This document shows, one piece after another, positions 51,751 to 63,186 of a DNA stretch of 64,000 nucleotides. Source of the DNA: Spisula solida (lineage: Eukaryota > Mollusca > Bivalvia > Venerida > Mactridae); NCBI GenBank assembly GCA_947247005.1, contig OX365944.1:26077501-26141500 (forward strand), given 5' to 3'. The first letter of the stretch is position 1, and every line of letters begins with the position of its first letter. The notes beneath the pieces are model-generated. The model worked only from the letters and a program-made list of their open reading frames with translations, ran no database searches and was not told where the DNA came from. The translations under genes were made by a program, and so were the position numbers.

Positions 51751-54700
51751 TGTTTCTTTTAGGTCAATACTTAGTTCTACCAGTACTAAATGGGCACATT
51801 GTGTCAATAAGCCACCCCAGTGTCCTTCAGTATGGAGTAAAAGGCCATATGTCATTCGCTATCTTCACTATCTGAAGTATGGAAACCAGTAATGGGTCGC
51901 AGTAGGTATCAGCCACCAAATATTGTAGATTTTCTGCATTTGGTAATATTGTTTCATGGTTTCCATCAGCCAACTTCCCATAGAACTGAAAGTGGTGATT
52001 TGTCTCTACGTGACCCAAATGTCACTCAGTAGTACTTAAGAGCCTTGAGAATTGGCGGGAATGCACTGCCGTTGCCATTCTACTTTGAGCAAGATATTCT
52101 TTAAATAATGCAGTGCTTGTAAATGACAAATGTTGTTCTTAGTGAACGGTTGTCCCACAATGTGTCATTTTATTTCATTTTCGTATGTAGTGAGGAGGCA
52201 TTGACTGGCGTGTTGATTAACTGTATACGAATCAACATTATCCAGACAATATCATTGAAGCCGTAGTGTGTGATGCTGAGAATGAAAACAGTTTAAATTA
52301 TTAGAAACATTACAATCTATCAGTTCAACATTTTATCCAGTAACTCCACATCCTTGTGTTACTGTTCTAAAGGTGATAGGTGCCATAATTTGTTCATCAA
52401 TTTCAAAATACGGTTTTAACAAAATACGTGTATGTTCATGAAATCGACGTTAACATTATTTTTGTTGTACTTCTCATTTTCGTGTGTATTTCTCTATTGC
52501 AAAAACTGGTAGTGAATCACTAGTGACATACATGTAGCTTACCCTCTGTATTTCATTCTAAATGTTTTTAGCGTTAAAAGTTTAGAACGTAATGATAATA
52601 TTTAACAATTTCCACAGGAAGGATTTCAATTTGGAGTGTTCTCCCGTCAATTTCCGTCGTATAAAATTTCATTTGTTGGTTAATCATGGGCATATTGTAT
52701 TCCCTTCATGAAAGTCAACAATTCCAAATAAAGTTTGCAATGATCATTACATGCGATTGTTCAGCACCGATCTGAATGCTTCATGATTGATAAAAAAATT
52801 GCTAATAAACACCATGATGAATTATCAGGATTTTGTGTCACGCATGCGCGCTTTGCCACGAGTATTCGTTATATGTATGGGCCTGGCAATGCCGTGACTG
52901 GTTGTTTTAACGACTATTGATGGTCACATACATCGCTCTCCAGTTTTACATAGTAAAATACATGTAAAGTGTAAGTAAAAGGTACATCTTCGCCTAATGC
53001 GACATTTCATTTTAACATAATATACAGACAGATATACACTCACAGACTTTATAAACGCCTCACCTGATTCAAGTCCCAATACCGATTAAAGTATTTATAT
53101 TGTTGCAAAATCATTTTACATGTGTATTAATGGACCTGTCCTACGTGTCAATCAGTTTAGTTTGTAATACAATGTTGTCTCGTTATGTTCTGGGAATCCT
53201 GCAATCACACTCGCCCTATGCAAAAGTTTTCACTCAAATCCACAGCACAGATTCAAACGTTACAAAAAGAGATGGATTCACTATCAAAACAAGAAAATGC
53301 ATGCTATTGGTAATACTTCGTATTTCACAACTTCTCATTACAACATTTATATTATAGTTAAAGTGCGTGTTTGCAAGAGGATTAATATATATATATATCT
53401 TTACAGAATCATGATTAAACATATGAAAAAAAAAGTTCAGTTACTTGCTTAATGTTCTTGTGAAGAGTCGCTTAAATTTAATTGCTTTCTTTTTTGTCTT
53501 CAATTCAATCTCCGCGACTTGATGTATGTAACACATTACATGGGTTTAGCCAAATCTGTACAATTGCTGTTTTATATTATTCAAGTTTCTGAACAAATAA
53601 AACAAGACGTTTTACGTATGATAGCCGAATGTAATGAGTTCTGTGATTACTTTAAATAGTAGAATCTTGATATTGTTCTGCAAATGGACTGAAAAGGTAC
53701 AATCCATGCCATTTTTACATTAACTTTAAACGGTTTCATATTGGTTGTGTATACATTTTCATCTACGAAATTGCCAGAACTTAATTGTTTGTTGGCTTCA
53801 CATTTTAAGACAGTTAGCGGTTGTAGTCCAATGCATTTAATTCTGGCTTTAATCGAGATCATAATAATTTCATTAAACATTATAATGGAGTTATCGTCGG
53901 ATGTCCCCCTCTGCTCATTTCGCTCCTCTCCATCTAAAAGTGGCATAACATAATGAAAAGAACGTTGATGCCCGACGATGTTACGGACTAGGCCCCCGGT
54001 GACTATTAATATACTAGTATTACCTAAATGATTTTTTTCCCAAATGTGTTTGTTGATATTAATATCAAGGCACTTTTGGTCTAGATACTGAATATATTAA
54101 ACACAATGTTTCCTGTAAGTGCCTAACATATACTACGCTCTCATAACAGACAACAATGCCTTGCTGCATTGTCTATTCTGCAATAGATATCTACACACTA
54201 AGTTATACAAAATCAGAACATAAGATGTTTTATGTTATTTTTGCAGGTAAACAAGCTTTATTCCGATAGCCAAAACAAAGCAACATATTTATATGCAAAT
54301 TCAATTTCAAATTGCTCTCAAAGTCATTTTATTAAAACAAAGGTGAGCAACAACACAAAGCACTGTTGATATTATGGTTTCCAGGGATCGCACAATTAAC
54401 GCATTAAACATTCATCGCAACCTATTCTAGGTGTATTATACTTTTTATGCTAGGTTTATTACATACAGACATCTTGTGGTAAAATATTAAAACAAAATAG
54501 ATTGTACTCGGATAAAATTAAATCAAATACTTTTGAGCTTGTTCGTTTTTTTATTTATATTCCCATATTTTCACAATAACACTAATACTGTATATGTCTA
54601 CAATAACAATCAAAAATAATAAAGTATGCACTTACACACAACATAACGGTATATTGTATAATATATGTGTGTTGAAAACGAAATTACAACCGTCGAACAT

Positions 54701-54880
54701 TGCGATACTGTAACCATTAAGTTGGTTCTACATGTTATGTGTATTACTGAGTTCGTTTTGGCATATTTGGTATTGAATCCGATCAAATGTACATGTATAA
54801 ATGGGGAAGGTTGGTATTGAATCCGATCGTGCATTTATATTCTATACACATAATTAACCATTGTTTGTCTTCACTTTCAG
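51751..54880. other. 3' end of intron 1
   Basis: It contains one stray minisatellite copy (54124-54163) and a 99-codon minus-strand frame (53647-53946) with no recognised domain. The acceptor tract TTTGTCTTCACTTTCAG ends the region. A short AT dinucleotide run lies at about 53384-53397. Confidence 0.45.
54124..54163 (+). repeat. Isolated copy of the intron 2 minisatellite unit
   Basis: CTAACATATACTACGCTCTC and ATAACAGACAACAATGCCTT match the first array unit at 55518 with one mismatch. It stands alone, upstream of exon 2 and about 1.4 kb from the array. Confidence 0.9.
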
Positions 54881-55074
54881 GGTATCTTGAAACATCAATG
54901 GAGAAAAAGTTAATTCGGACATTACTTAGTGAATATGAAAAACGTGGTAAAATGGGTCGACCAACCGCTGAAGAAAACGATACATTGAATGTGTATTATG
55001 GACTAACATTAATACAAATACTGGACCTTGATGAACGAAATCAGGTGTTAGCAACAAATGTGTGGGCATCATTT
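54881..55074 (+). CDS. nAChR-type subunit, exon 2 (start of ligand-binding domain)
   Basis: This exon encodes 64 whole residues plus the split glycine at its start. It covers the N-terminal helix (MEKKLIRTLLSEYEKRGKMG), the Pro after it (GRPTAEENDTL) and the first beta strands (NVYYGLTLIQILDLDERNQV, then LATNVWASF). These match the nAChR pattern of N-helix, RP, V-x-GL-L-QI-D-DE-NQVL and TNVW. The Trp of NVW corresponds to the loop D aromatic of the complementary agonist face, by family knowledge. The gene product is a pentameric cation-channel (or, in some invertebrate clades, anion-channel) subunit at the cell surface. The acceptor is TTCACTTTCAG and the donor GTAAGT. The exon equals vertebrate exons 2 and 3 joined, by position. 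The subunit subtype cannot be set without the Cys-Cys loop and M2. Confidence 0.93.
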
Positions 55075-55506
55075 GTAAGTATGGCATACAATTATCTTAA
55101 CGATTCTAACAACTGCTAATTTGACGTTCAGTTGAAATAAAGGATCCGTCATCAGTTGTCTTGAAGATCAAGATTTTATAATCGAGACTAGAAAAACGAA
55201 GTTATTAAACCAGTCATTTTTCGTAGATTTCAAAGACAACGAGTGGTGGATTTGTTTATCAAATTACCATAGGTTTCGAGCCAACGTCAGAACAAATATA
55301 TGTAAAACCGTCGATATTACTTTTCCGCGTCAAACACTTGTGACGTCGTTTTCTGGTACACATTTGTTCTCTAACATGTTGGAGAAAAATGTGCGGTAAT
55401 TTGTTTTCACATGGATAAATCACGGTATTTCTCTGATGGCATGAATTAAATGAAACGCTGGATGATGGGAATCAAAGTTTGGTAATACGGCAACATCAAT
55501 GTGACT

Positions 55507-56056
55507 TCGCGGATCTCACTAACATATACTACGCTCTCATAACAGACAACAACGCCTTGTCCTCGAAGATCTCACTAGCATATACCACGCTCTCGTAACA
55601 GACAGCAACGGCTTGTCCTCGAATATTTCACTAACATATCACGCTCTCGTAACAGACACCAACGACTTTTCCTCGAGGATCTTACTAACATATACATGTA
55701 CCACGCACGAGTTGTCCTCGAGTATATCACTAACATATACCACGCATGACTTGTCCTCAAGATCGCACTTACATATACCACGCTCTCATAACAGACAACA
55801 GCGACTTGTCCTCGAGGATCTTACTACATATACATGTACCACGCACGAGTTGTCCTCGAAGATCGCACTTACCTATAACACGCTCTCATAACAGACAACA
55901 ACGACTTGTGCTCGAGTATCTTACTAACATATACATGTACCACGCACAACTTGTCCTCGAAGATCGTACTTACATATATTACACTCTCATAACAGACAAC
56001 AGCGACTTGTCCTCGAGGATCTCACTAACATACGACGCTCTCATAACAGACTGCCG
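55507..56056 (+). repeat. ~53-60-bp minisatellite in intron 2
   Basis: The unit is built from CTAACATATACCACGCTCTC, ATAACAGACAACAACGACTT and GTCCTCGAGGATCT. CTAAC starts at 55518, 55575 (as CTAGC), 55631 and 55684 give intervals of 57, 56 and 53 bp. A shorter unit type (CATGTACCACGCACGAGTTG without the ATAACAGACA part) alternates with the long type, giving a higher-order pattern. It continues at 56488-56716. Confidence 0.92.
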
Positions 56057-56486
56057 ATAACAAAAACAGAACGGCTTTATTAGTAGACAAGCAAGTAACT
56101 CCATGCGATAAAACTTTTTGAGTATACAAAAATATAATACACGTGTGGCACGTCCATTGAACCGTACCAATAAAATAGGATAAATACGTCTAGTTGAATA
56201 CATCGTATAAAGGATCAATTCTTGCTGAACATTCTTGTCGTCAAAACAACACACTCAGAATAAACATTGCAAAGTTAACATTGGAAACATCGTTATTATG
56301 CAGCAACATTGAACTGGAATTCATAACTCTTTGTTTGGTTTTGCTATTGTATATCTTTTATTTGTTAAAATAACAAACTCGATTAGACTACTTATTAACA
56401 CAGAATATACATGAGTCTAGATCGATGTTGCCATACATAAAATAGTTCCCTAGGGTAATTGTTTTTATTTATTTTACGGAGGTATA
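55838..56486 (+). repeat. Tandem duplication, copy 1
   Basis: It includes minisatellite units and the unique tract from AACAGAACGG and TAGTAGACAAGCAAGTAACT to TTCCCTAGGGTAAT and TTTACGGAGGTAT. The same order recurs about 665 bp later. Copy 1 is longer and holds about 100 bp (roughly 56190-56290) that are absent from copy 2. Confidence 0.88.
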
Positions 56487-56487
56487 T

Positions 56488-56716
56488 ATATCACTAACAT
56501 ATACCACGCACGACGTGTCCTCGAAGATCGCACTTACTTATAACACGCTCTCATAACAGACAACAACGACTTGTGCTCGAGGATCTTACTAACATATACA
56601 TGTACCACGCACAACTTGTCCTCGAAGATCGCACTTACATATATTACGCTCTCATAACAGACAACAGCGACTTGTCCTCGAGGACCTCACTAACATACGA
56701 CGCTCTCATAACAGAC
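56488..56716 (+). repeat. Minisatellite continuation within copy 2
   Basis: Units of the same type as 55507-56056, with the long and short forms in the same order as the end of the first array. Its presence here follows from the duplication. Confidence 0.85.
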
Positions 56717-57049
56717 TGCAAAAACAGAACGGTTTTACATTGTATTAGTAGACAAGCAAGTAACTCCATGCGATAAAACTCTTTTGAGTATACAAAAATA
56801 TAATACACGCGTGGCACGTCCATTGAACCGTACCAATAAAATAGTATAAATACTCGTTATTATGCAGCAACATTGAACTGGAATTCATAACTCTTCGTTT
56901 GGTTTTGCTATTGTATATATTTTATTTGTTAAAATAAATAACCTGATAAGACTACTTATTAACACAGACTATACATGAGTCTAGATCGATGTTGCCATAC
57001 ATAAAATAGTTCCCTAGGGTAATCGTTTTTATTTATTTTACGGAGGTAT
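56503..57049 (+). repeat. Tandem duplication, copy 2 (internally deleted)
   Basis: Repeats copy 1 with a few substitutions, a short insertion (TTTACATTG near 56735) and a loss of about 100 bp where ATAAATACTCGTTATTATGC joins sequences that lie apart in copy 1. It ends at TTTACGGAGGTATTCC. Confidence 0.88.
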
Positions 57050-57282
57050 TCCTCTTACAAATATTGTTTTATATTCTCTACGTCTGACCTCGACCAAGAT
57101 GCATCAATCAAACGATATATAAAACAGATCTACTCCAAAGTGTACCCCATCAATAACAACGTGGTAACATGTATTGTGTCTGGGCCGAAATTAGCATTTA
57201 AAGAATTTGCCAAACCAAAGTATACATAAATAATTTAATTAACTAGAGTGTATGACTAGTAAATGATTTACCCATATTTCAG

Positions 57283-57392
57283 GGATGGTCTGATATCTAC
57301 CTTAGTTGGGAGCCAGAATTATTCTCAAATATAACCAAAGTTCGGGTACCAGCAGACAAAATATGGATTCCAGATATAAAGTTATACAACTA
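57283..57392 (+). CDS. nAChR-type subunit, exon 3 (loop D side to WIPDIKLYN)
   Basis: This 110-bp exon encodes 36 residues plus two bases. It starts at GWSDIYLSWEPELFSNITKV and ends at RVPADKIWIPDIKLYN. The motifs W-x-D-x-x-L-x-W and W-x-PD-x-x-LYN are near-diagnostic of nAChR-like Cys-loop subunits, and acetylcholine-binding proteins share them. NIT is a potential N-glycosylation site. The acceptor is ATATTTCAG (phase 0) and the donor GTAAGT at 57393 leaves phase 2. The length of 110 bp equals that of the matching vertebrate exon 4, as remembered for the family, which supports both boundaries. The next exon should begin with one base that completes a Tyr or other TAN codon; no convincing candidate was found in the window. 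Confidence 0.95.
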
Positions 57393-60300
57393 GTAAGTTC
57401 ATGTACTAATTTGTTTTTGTATTTCCAAAACTCTTTCAAAAGTATATTACTAGCTAGTATGTATTTGATTATTCAGTCCCAGCGGTTACATGTATTATAA
57501 TGGCGGACTCATCTTCAGATACAAATGTTCAAGAATGCATAATTTGTGGTCAAGCAACGTACGGTGCTTAAGACAGCAATATACAGTTTACCATGGTGTC
57601 CATTTGAAGAGCATGGAGTCTTGATTGATGTCCGTGTCCAGAATGATTGTGGTTTGCTGGTCATGTTCGTCTGGGCCACTGGCTACTGTCGTGCTATCGA
57701 TGTAGATAGGTTATCTATCATTGATCATTTTTATTCAATAAAATCTATGTAAAATTCGATTAAAACAGTTAAGACAGATACACTGAATTTGAATATGTCA
57801 GTCCCAGACAGGGAAAGAAAATATAATAGCTAACAACTTACGTAATGATCCACTATTGCAAAACAAATAACTTCCAACTTGCTAAGCAGATAAATATAAT
57901 TTATAAACGACGCATCCACTTATTATTGCTTAAGTATTTATTGGATTAAAGATAGAGAAATAAATATATATATACAAATCAACACCGAGCCCATAATGAG
58001 CCACATATAATAAAACTAAACATGAGAGTTCTATATCTTCATATCAATAAACACATCCGATAATACCGACATTTAGTGTGAATGGTCTGATTTCTCACAC
58101 AAGATAATAATTAGATAATAATCACATTGAAAAAATAATTAAGTATTTTTTTATAATTTTTTGTCTTCATCCAATCCTTTTCTACGTGGGAAATAATTTG
58201 TTATTACAGGTTGGTACTTATACACTTAATTATTTTCACAAGTTCATAACAAAAATTCTAACAGTTGTGTCAATCACATGAGATATAATGATTTTTGTCT
58301 TCATACCTCTTGGGAGTTCGCTAAGTATATCATTATTACTAAGTCTGACTTTCTCTCTATTACCAAAGCTTAATGTGTTTGCACTTGGTTTGTGAAAGCT
58401 GTTCGATGAGGAGCAGTCTTAAATCCGTTATAGTTAAAGTGATATAAGTTTATAAGCACATGAACAAGTATGGTCATAATTCTAGACATTATCATATTTA
58501 TAGTTATTAGTGTGTATGGACGACTTTTCTGGACCAAGGTTATAAACGTGAAAAGAAACCTACAAAAATGTCAATGCAATCAAATTAGATCTATGTGACG
58601 AACGAACAGTACCCAAAAAACACTAATGGGGTTTGCGGACGATATGAATCTGCAAATGAAGCATACATTATGGGAATCTAACAACACAATGACCTAAATG
58701 TCTGGTACATGTAGCTGTCAGTACAAATCGGAAAGTTACGCCAGTTTAATGATATGTCCATCTCACATTCGACCTTCATACCCAGTATATATCACGATTA
58801 GAAAATAACATCTCAGTGTGGATCGAATCATAAATGTTGTATGCATCATATTGATCATACAGTATACATGTATACTGCTTGTAATACAAAATAAAATATT
58901 GAAGGCCGATTCTAAATTTATGAAGGATAAAGCCTTCCAAACGTTTATTCTGCAATAGGGGCACATTATGCATGCAGTTAAGAATATGTAGATAGAGAGG
59001 GAAACCGCTTTATCGTATTGGAAAAAGTACACATGTTGTCTTATACCAACTCAGTTACTTACAGTTATATGCCTTTGTTATTTTGATATATGGTACCATT
59101 GACAGTCCACAAAATGTTTTTACAAACATTAAATTATATCCATTAAATATATGTATATTGATAGTTTATATCAATTCATTTTAAACATTTTTATAACTGA
59201 TATATACATCTCGTCGTTGACGGTATGAGAGCGGAACAAACAGGTTCCCGTGTTCATACAAGCACCAGGCAATTAAACACCTGTACTGCCCTTATTTCAT
59301 TGATTTGATGTAGACATTGTCTTATATTCAGATGACATTGTGCCTGATAGGTTTAATGTTCGCAACTTTGTAAGTTAATTCTGTAAACAAAATTTGAAAA
59401 AAAGCTAAAAGTACCGCCCTCATGTACATTGCTTTCTAAATGAGGGTTTCATTTTCAACACCTAAGATAGAACTCAGGTCATGTGATAATCTACTTAAGT
59501 CGAAATCGTGATATAATGGTGGTGATAATCTGAAAGAAGTTGAAGTTAGCAATGAGGTTAAAGTGAAGAATAAATCCTTTGTGAATATTTCTTAAAGATA
59601 AACAAACTTATCAGACAGTAAATGACAAAAGGAGGAATCGTGGTTGATGTTCAACAATATCAATTACGCATGAAGTTTGAAGAAGAGTATAAAGATCAAA
59701 TATAAGTTCAGTTTGAAAACCGTTTATCGAATCATCTATCAATTCAAACAGCAGATATCCTATAATGATTGATAATATAAGGACTGTATTATCGAATCGT
59801 TTCCCTCACTGATAGTTTCGCGATCTCACCGATTTTTCAATTGTAACGAATTCAATATTCACGGATTTGTTTTTCAACCTTTGCAGTGTCTGTTATAACG
59901 ATACAATATGATACGTTTATGATTTTGTATTGTGATATATACCGACGAGGAATCCAAACTTCTTTCTAATTTTGAGAATTCCATTGTGCCAGTAAAAATA
60001 ACAACAAAAAACAGACACGCGCGAACACTAACATTAGACGATATTTATTCTGTACTTTGTGTGGCTATCAGATACCGGATTGAAATGTAAAGGAAAAATA
60101 ATTGGTTCTTTAAACATAGTTATATTGTAATATGTTTACCTATTCCTCATGGTTTTTCCTGACGCAATACTTGTTCAAAGTAGATATGGCAATTGAAGTT
60201 TGTGGTATTGATCATATAACGGCAGGTATAATAACGAAATAGTGAGTTAACTTTTTCGTTTAATTTGGGTTGAAATTATCAGTGCCTGTACGTACTGATT

Positions 60301-60537
60301 CAGACTTGACAATGTCTGATACGTAAACGCTGTCAGTGCCACGTACGAGATCTGAACCAGAACCAGTAATGTCAAAGTATGTCAAATGTCTCCGTATCTG
60401 GACTAATTATTTGAACCACTAGTTTATTTAGACTGGTCATTGGGTACACGTTAGGAATGCATATTCTGATACCATTCCATTTTATAATATGATTACCCTT
60501 ACAATCGTAAACTTTGACATTTAAATAACATATCCAT
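57393..60537. other. Start of intron 3, nothing firm
   Basis: Expected to contain intron sequence, or a missed exon. A coding-like patch at 57487-57752 is discussed in the findings. Nothing else was recognised up to the TIR element at 60538. Confidence 0.45.
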
Positions 60538-63186
60538 CCCAGCAAACAATTGACGTTGTATTAACGTTGTATGTTGGGAAAACGTTAAGTTCTGTCGTTT
60601 TTGTCGTCATTTTCTAACGTCAATACAACGTCGGGTTCCGACCAAATATGAACCTGAATCCAACCTTTTTCCAACTAAAATCTGACCAAAATCCAACCTT
60701 CTCCCAACCACTTTCTAACGTCAATTTGAACCATTTCCTAACCAAATTCAAACCTTTTCCCCAAAATGACCATTCCTATCTTTCCATCAGGCTAGGTTAC
60801 CATAGATGAACACACGTGTGTGTGCTGGTCCAATATAATATATAATATAAAGACAACAACTCTGCCGGATTAAAAGAAAAGTTTATTTTAAATGTCATCT
60901 CTAGTAATGCATGATATACAGTGCTTTACATTTTCATGACAAAACATTGAACAAAGCATACACAAGAACACCGCAAAGTGGCACCAACGCTTGTCTGTTT
61001 AACATGACAACAGATAATATTTGAGATTTCAAGTTTGAAGACCACAAAGAATACAATTGATATATAGAATAATAATGTATCCGAAAATGAAAGATACTTT
61101 AGCTATTTGTTGGATAGATACTTGGCATTTGGAAAAGCTTTAATTAAAACACATACAACAATGCATTATGCGATGGACTGTAATTATATATTAAGGGAAG
61201 AAAGTAAATTTGTAAGTGGCATAAAGTATACTTCTAACTGAATAGTTGAAGGCATGACTGTGACAATATTGTGCACATACACATGTAACTTAAAAGGTAG
61301 TTGTCCCGCATTGTGTGCCTTATCGCTAAAAGAACAGAAATGTCAGAGATATTTAAAATGTGTATTGACAATGGCATTTTTTGAAGAAATTGCTAAATTA
61401 GCAAGAGCTGTTCTATTATGCCCTATGAACCGGCACACCTTCTTCTGCTTCTTCATCCTGTTTAGTACAGATCCCACTCTGGGGGGGGGGGGGGGCAATG
61501 TTGTTCTATTAAAATCGTATGAGCGGTGCAGCAAGTATTTACAGTGTGAGAGTTTAAAACGTTTAAAAACAGCATACTCTGTTCGCTGACCAGACCCCTC
61601 TTGAAGACCTCAACGCCGTTGCTCAGGGAGCTGGTTCCAGAGTCGGATGGCGGAGGGGAAGAAGGAGTACAGGAACACATCAGTGCGACAATACATAGAC
61701 AACGGAGAAACGTCAAATTCTTTAGACTTTATTTCATCGTACAAACTACAATAGAAAAACATGAAAACTAATTTAGACAATGAAAAACTATTCTTACTAG
61801 AAATAGCTTATTATTTTAACAGGATAGATCTTTAAAAGGCCATTATAGCCAGAATACAATATAAAAAGGTATGTATCTGTGAAAGATTTTAGTGAAATTA
61901 CTTGAAAAATATATCATATGATACTGCAAGACTCAACTCGAATATGAACAATATGGCACCTGGTAACAAAACTCAACTGAGAACATATAAATCACTAGAA
62001 AGACATATAGCCGACGTCATAACTCTCCATGATCCTTTCTAGTTCAACCAATCATCTAATACACACGTTTAGCATATAGCAATCACGAACACATGACATT
62101 AAGTCAACAAAAACGATGCTCCTTAACACAGAACAGAATACTTCTCATAAAAAATAGACCAACCGGCGCATACACAATTTAGTGATGTGATACCTAAAGG
62201 TATTCCCGGGCTTACGGAATGTACAGGTTTTAAATTAAACAACTGCTAATACGGACACGACCGGCCTGACTGGACTTTAAACTAGACCTCATGAAACAAC
62301 GCTGAAAATGTCGTTTGTAGACTTAACGAGGCAGATAACCTATTCATAATTATTAAAGTTATTTAAAATACAACATACAACGTATGCAAACAAAAACACT
62401 CACATGAACCATTTCAAGAAGAATTGCAATCAACATTAACGTTTGCAGAGGCCAACGCGCCTGATGTGATCGGTGTTTGTAACTTTAACTGTATCGTAAG
62501 AAATACTCATATGTCAAACATCAATAAATTTGAAGAGCGAAAATAGGCCTCTCAAACAGAACACTGATAGTTAAAGAAAGCTAGCATCTATAGACTACAA
62601 AGTAGTTATGACATAATAGTACAAGACAATGTGAGTAAAATGAAAAGCACAGTCAATACATAGTGAAAATACATGGCACAAACAATGAAGTAACTAAGTG
62701 TCAGACCTCAAGTAAACAGCGTTCCGGTACATGCTCGTAAAACTGCCAGAGCACGACTATTTAAGTGCTTGATACTTGTGAAAATGCCTGATAGTGTTGC
62801 CTACCCATGTGTATTGACTGGGCGATAGTAGTGAACAAGTGTGCAAGATGTCAAAGCTTTATGTTGATGGACTATGAAATTGTTTGAGTTTGAAAAGCTT
62901 GAACATTTTTAGTTAACATTTTCTATATAAGAATATGCCAAGTCCATAAGGGGGCATAATGCTGTCAAATGCCTGATAGTGTTTGCCTACCCAAATCAAA
63001 TTAAACAATCAAACAATGATATTTAACTAATATTACCACTCTGACCATAAATCAACGTTAGTACAACGTTATGACACAACGTTGGATTAACGTTTGTGTT
63101 TTAATGCTGTATTAACGTTGGATTTTGGTTGCTGACCAACTAACTAACGTACAACCGTAATCCAACATAATCGGGTGTTTGCTTGG
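60538..63186. mobile_element. 2.65-kb TIR element with AACGTT-rich ends
   Basis: The left end is CCCAGCAAACAATTGACGTT and the right end, inverted, is CCAAGCAAACACCCGATTAT. Both ends are rich in ACGTTG/CAACGT words: left about 60548-60775, with CCAACCTTTTCC-type repeats, and right about 63050-63145. No clear target duplication was seen. The interior has no transposase and carries a minus-strand LINE fragment, so this is probably a non-autonomous DNA element carrying a passenger. The superfamily is not assigned. Confidence 0.68.
61240..61716 (-). pseudogene. LINE 3' fragment (CR1/Jockey-like) inside the TIR element
   Basis: On the minus strand 61716-61625 reads LSMYCRTDVFLYSFFPSAIR then LWNQLPEQ. 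This is the C-terminal block of CR1/Jockey-type ORF2, the same block as YSFFPYTVVLWNGLP in the LINE at 14.1 kb. A presumed 3' UTR follows to about 61240. It contains a G-run (C-run on the minus strand) at about 61482-61496. The fragment is 5'-truncated with no RT core. Confidence 0.8.

Larger units (their letters stand above)
3108..54880 (+). other. Intron 1 of the nAChR-type gene (~51.8 kb)
   Basis: It is bounded by donor GTGAGT at 3108 and acceptor TTCACTTTCAG ending at 54880, both good consensus matches, with compatible phases. It contains the repeats and mobile elements listed separately. No nested gene with convincing exons was found on either strand. Confidence 0.55.
55075..57282 (+). 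other. Intron 2 of the nAChR-type gene (2.2 kb)
   Basis: Donor GTAAGT at 55075 and acceptor CCCATATTTCAG ending at 57282, phase 0. More than half is minisatellite and a local tandem duplication (listed separately). Confidence 0.85.

Noticed and set aside
55575..56060. Several 60-104-residue frames on both strands in intron 2
   Set aside because: They come from the minisatellite units, and the phase shifts with unit length.
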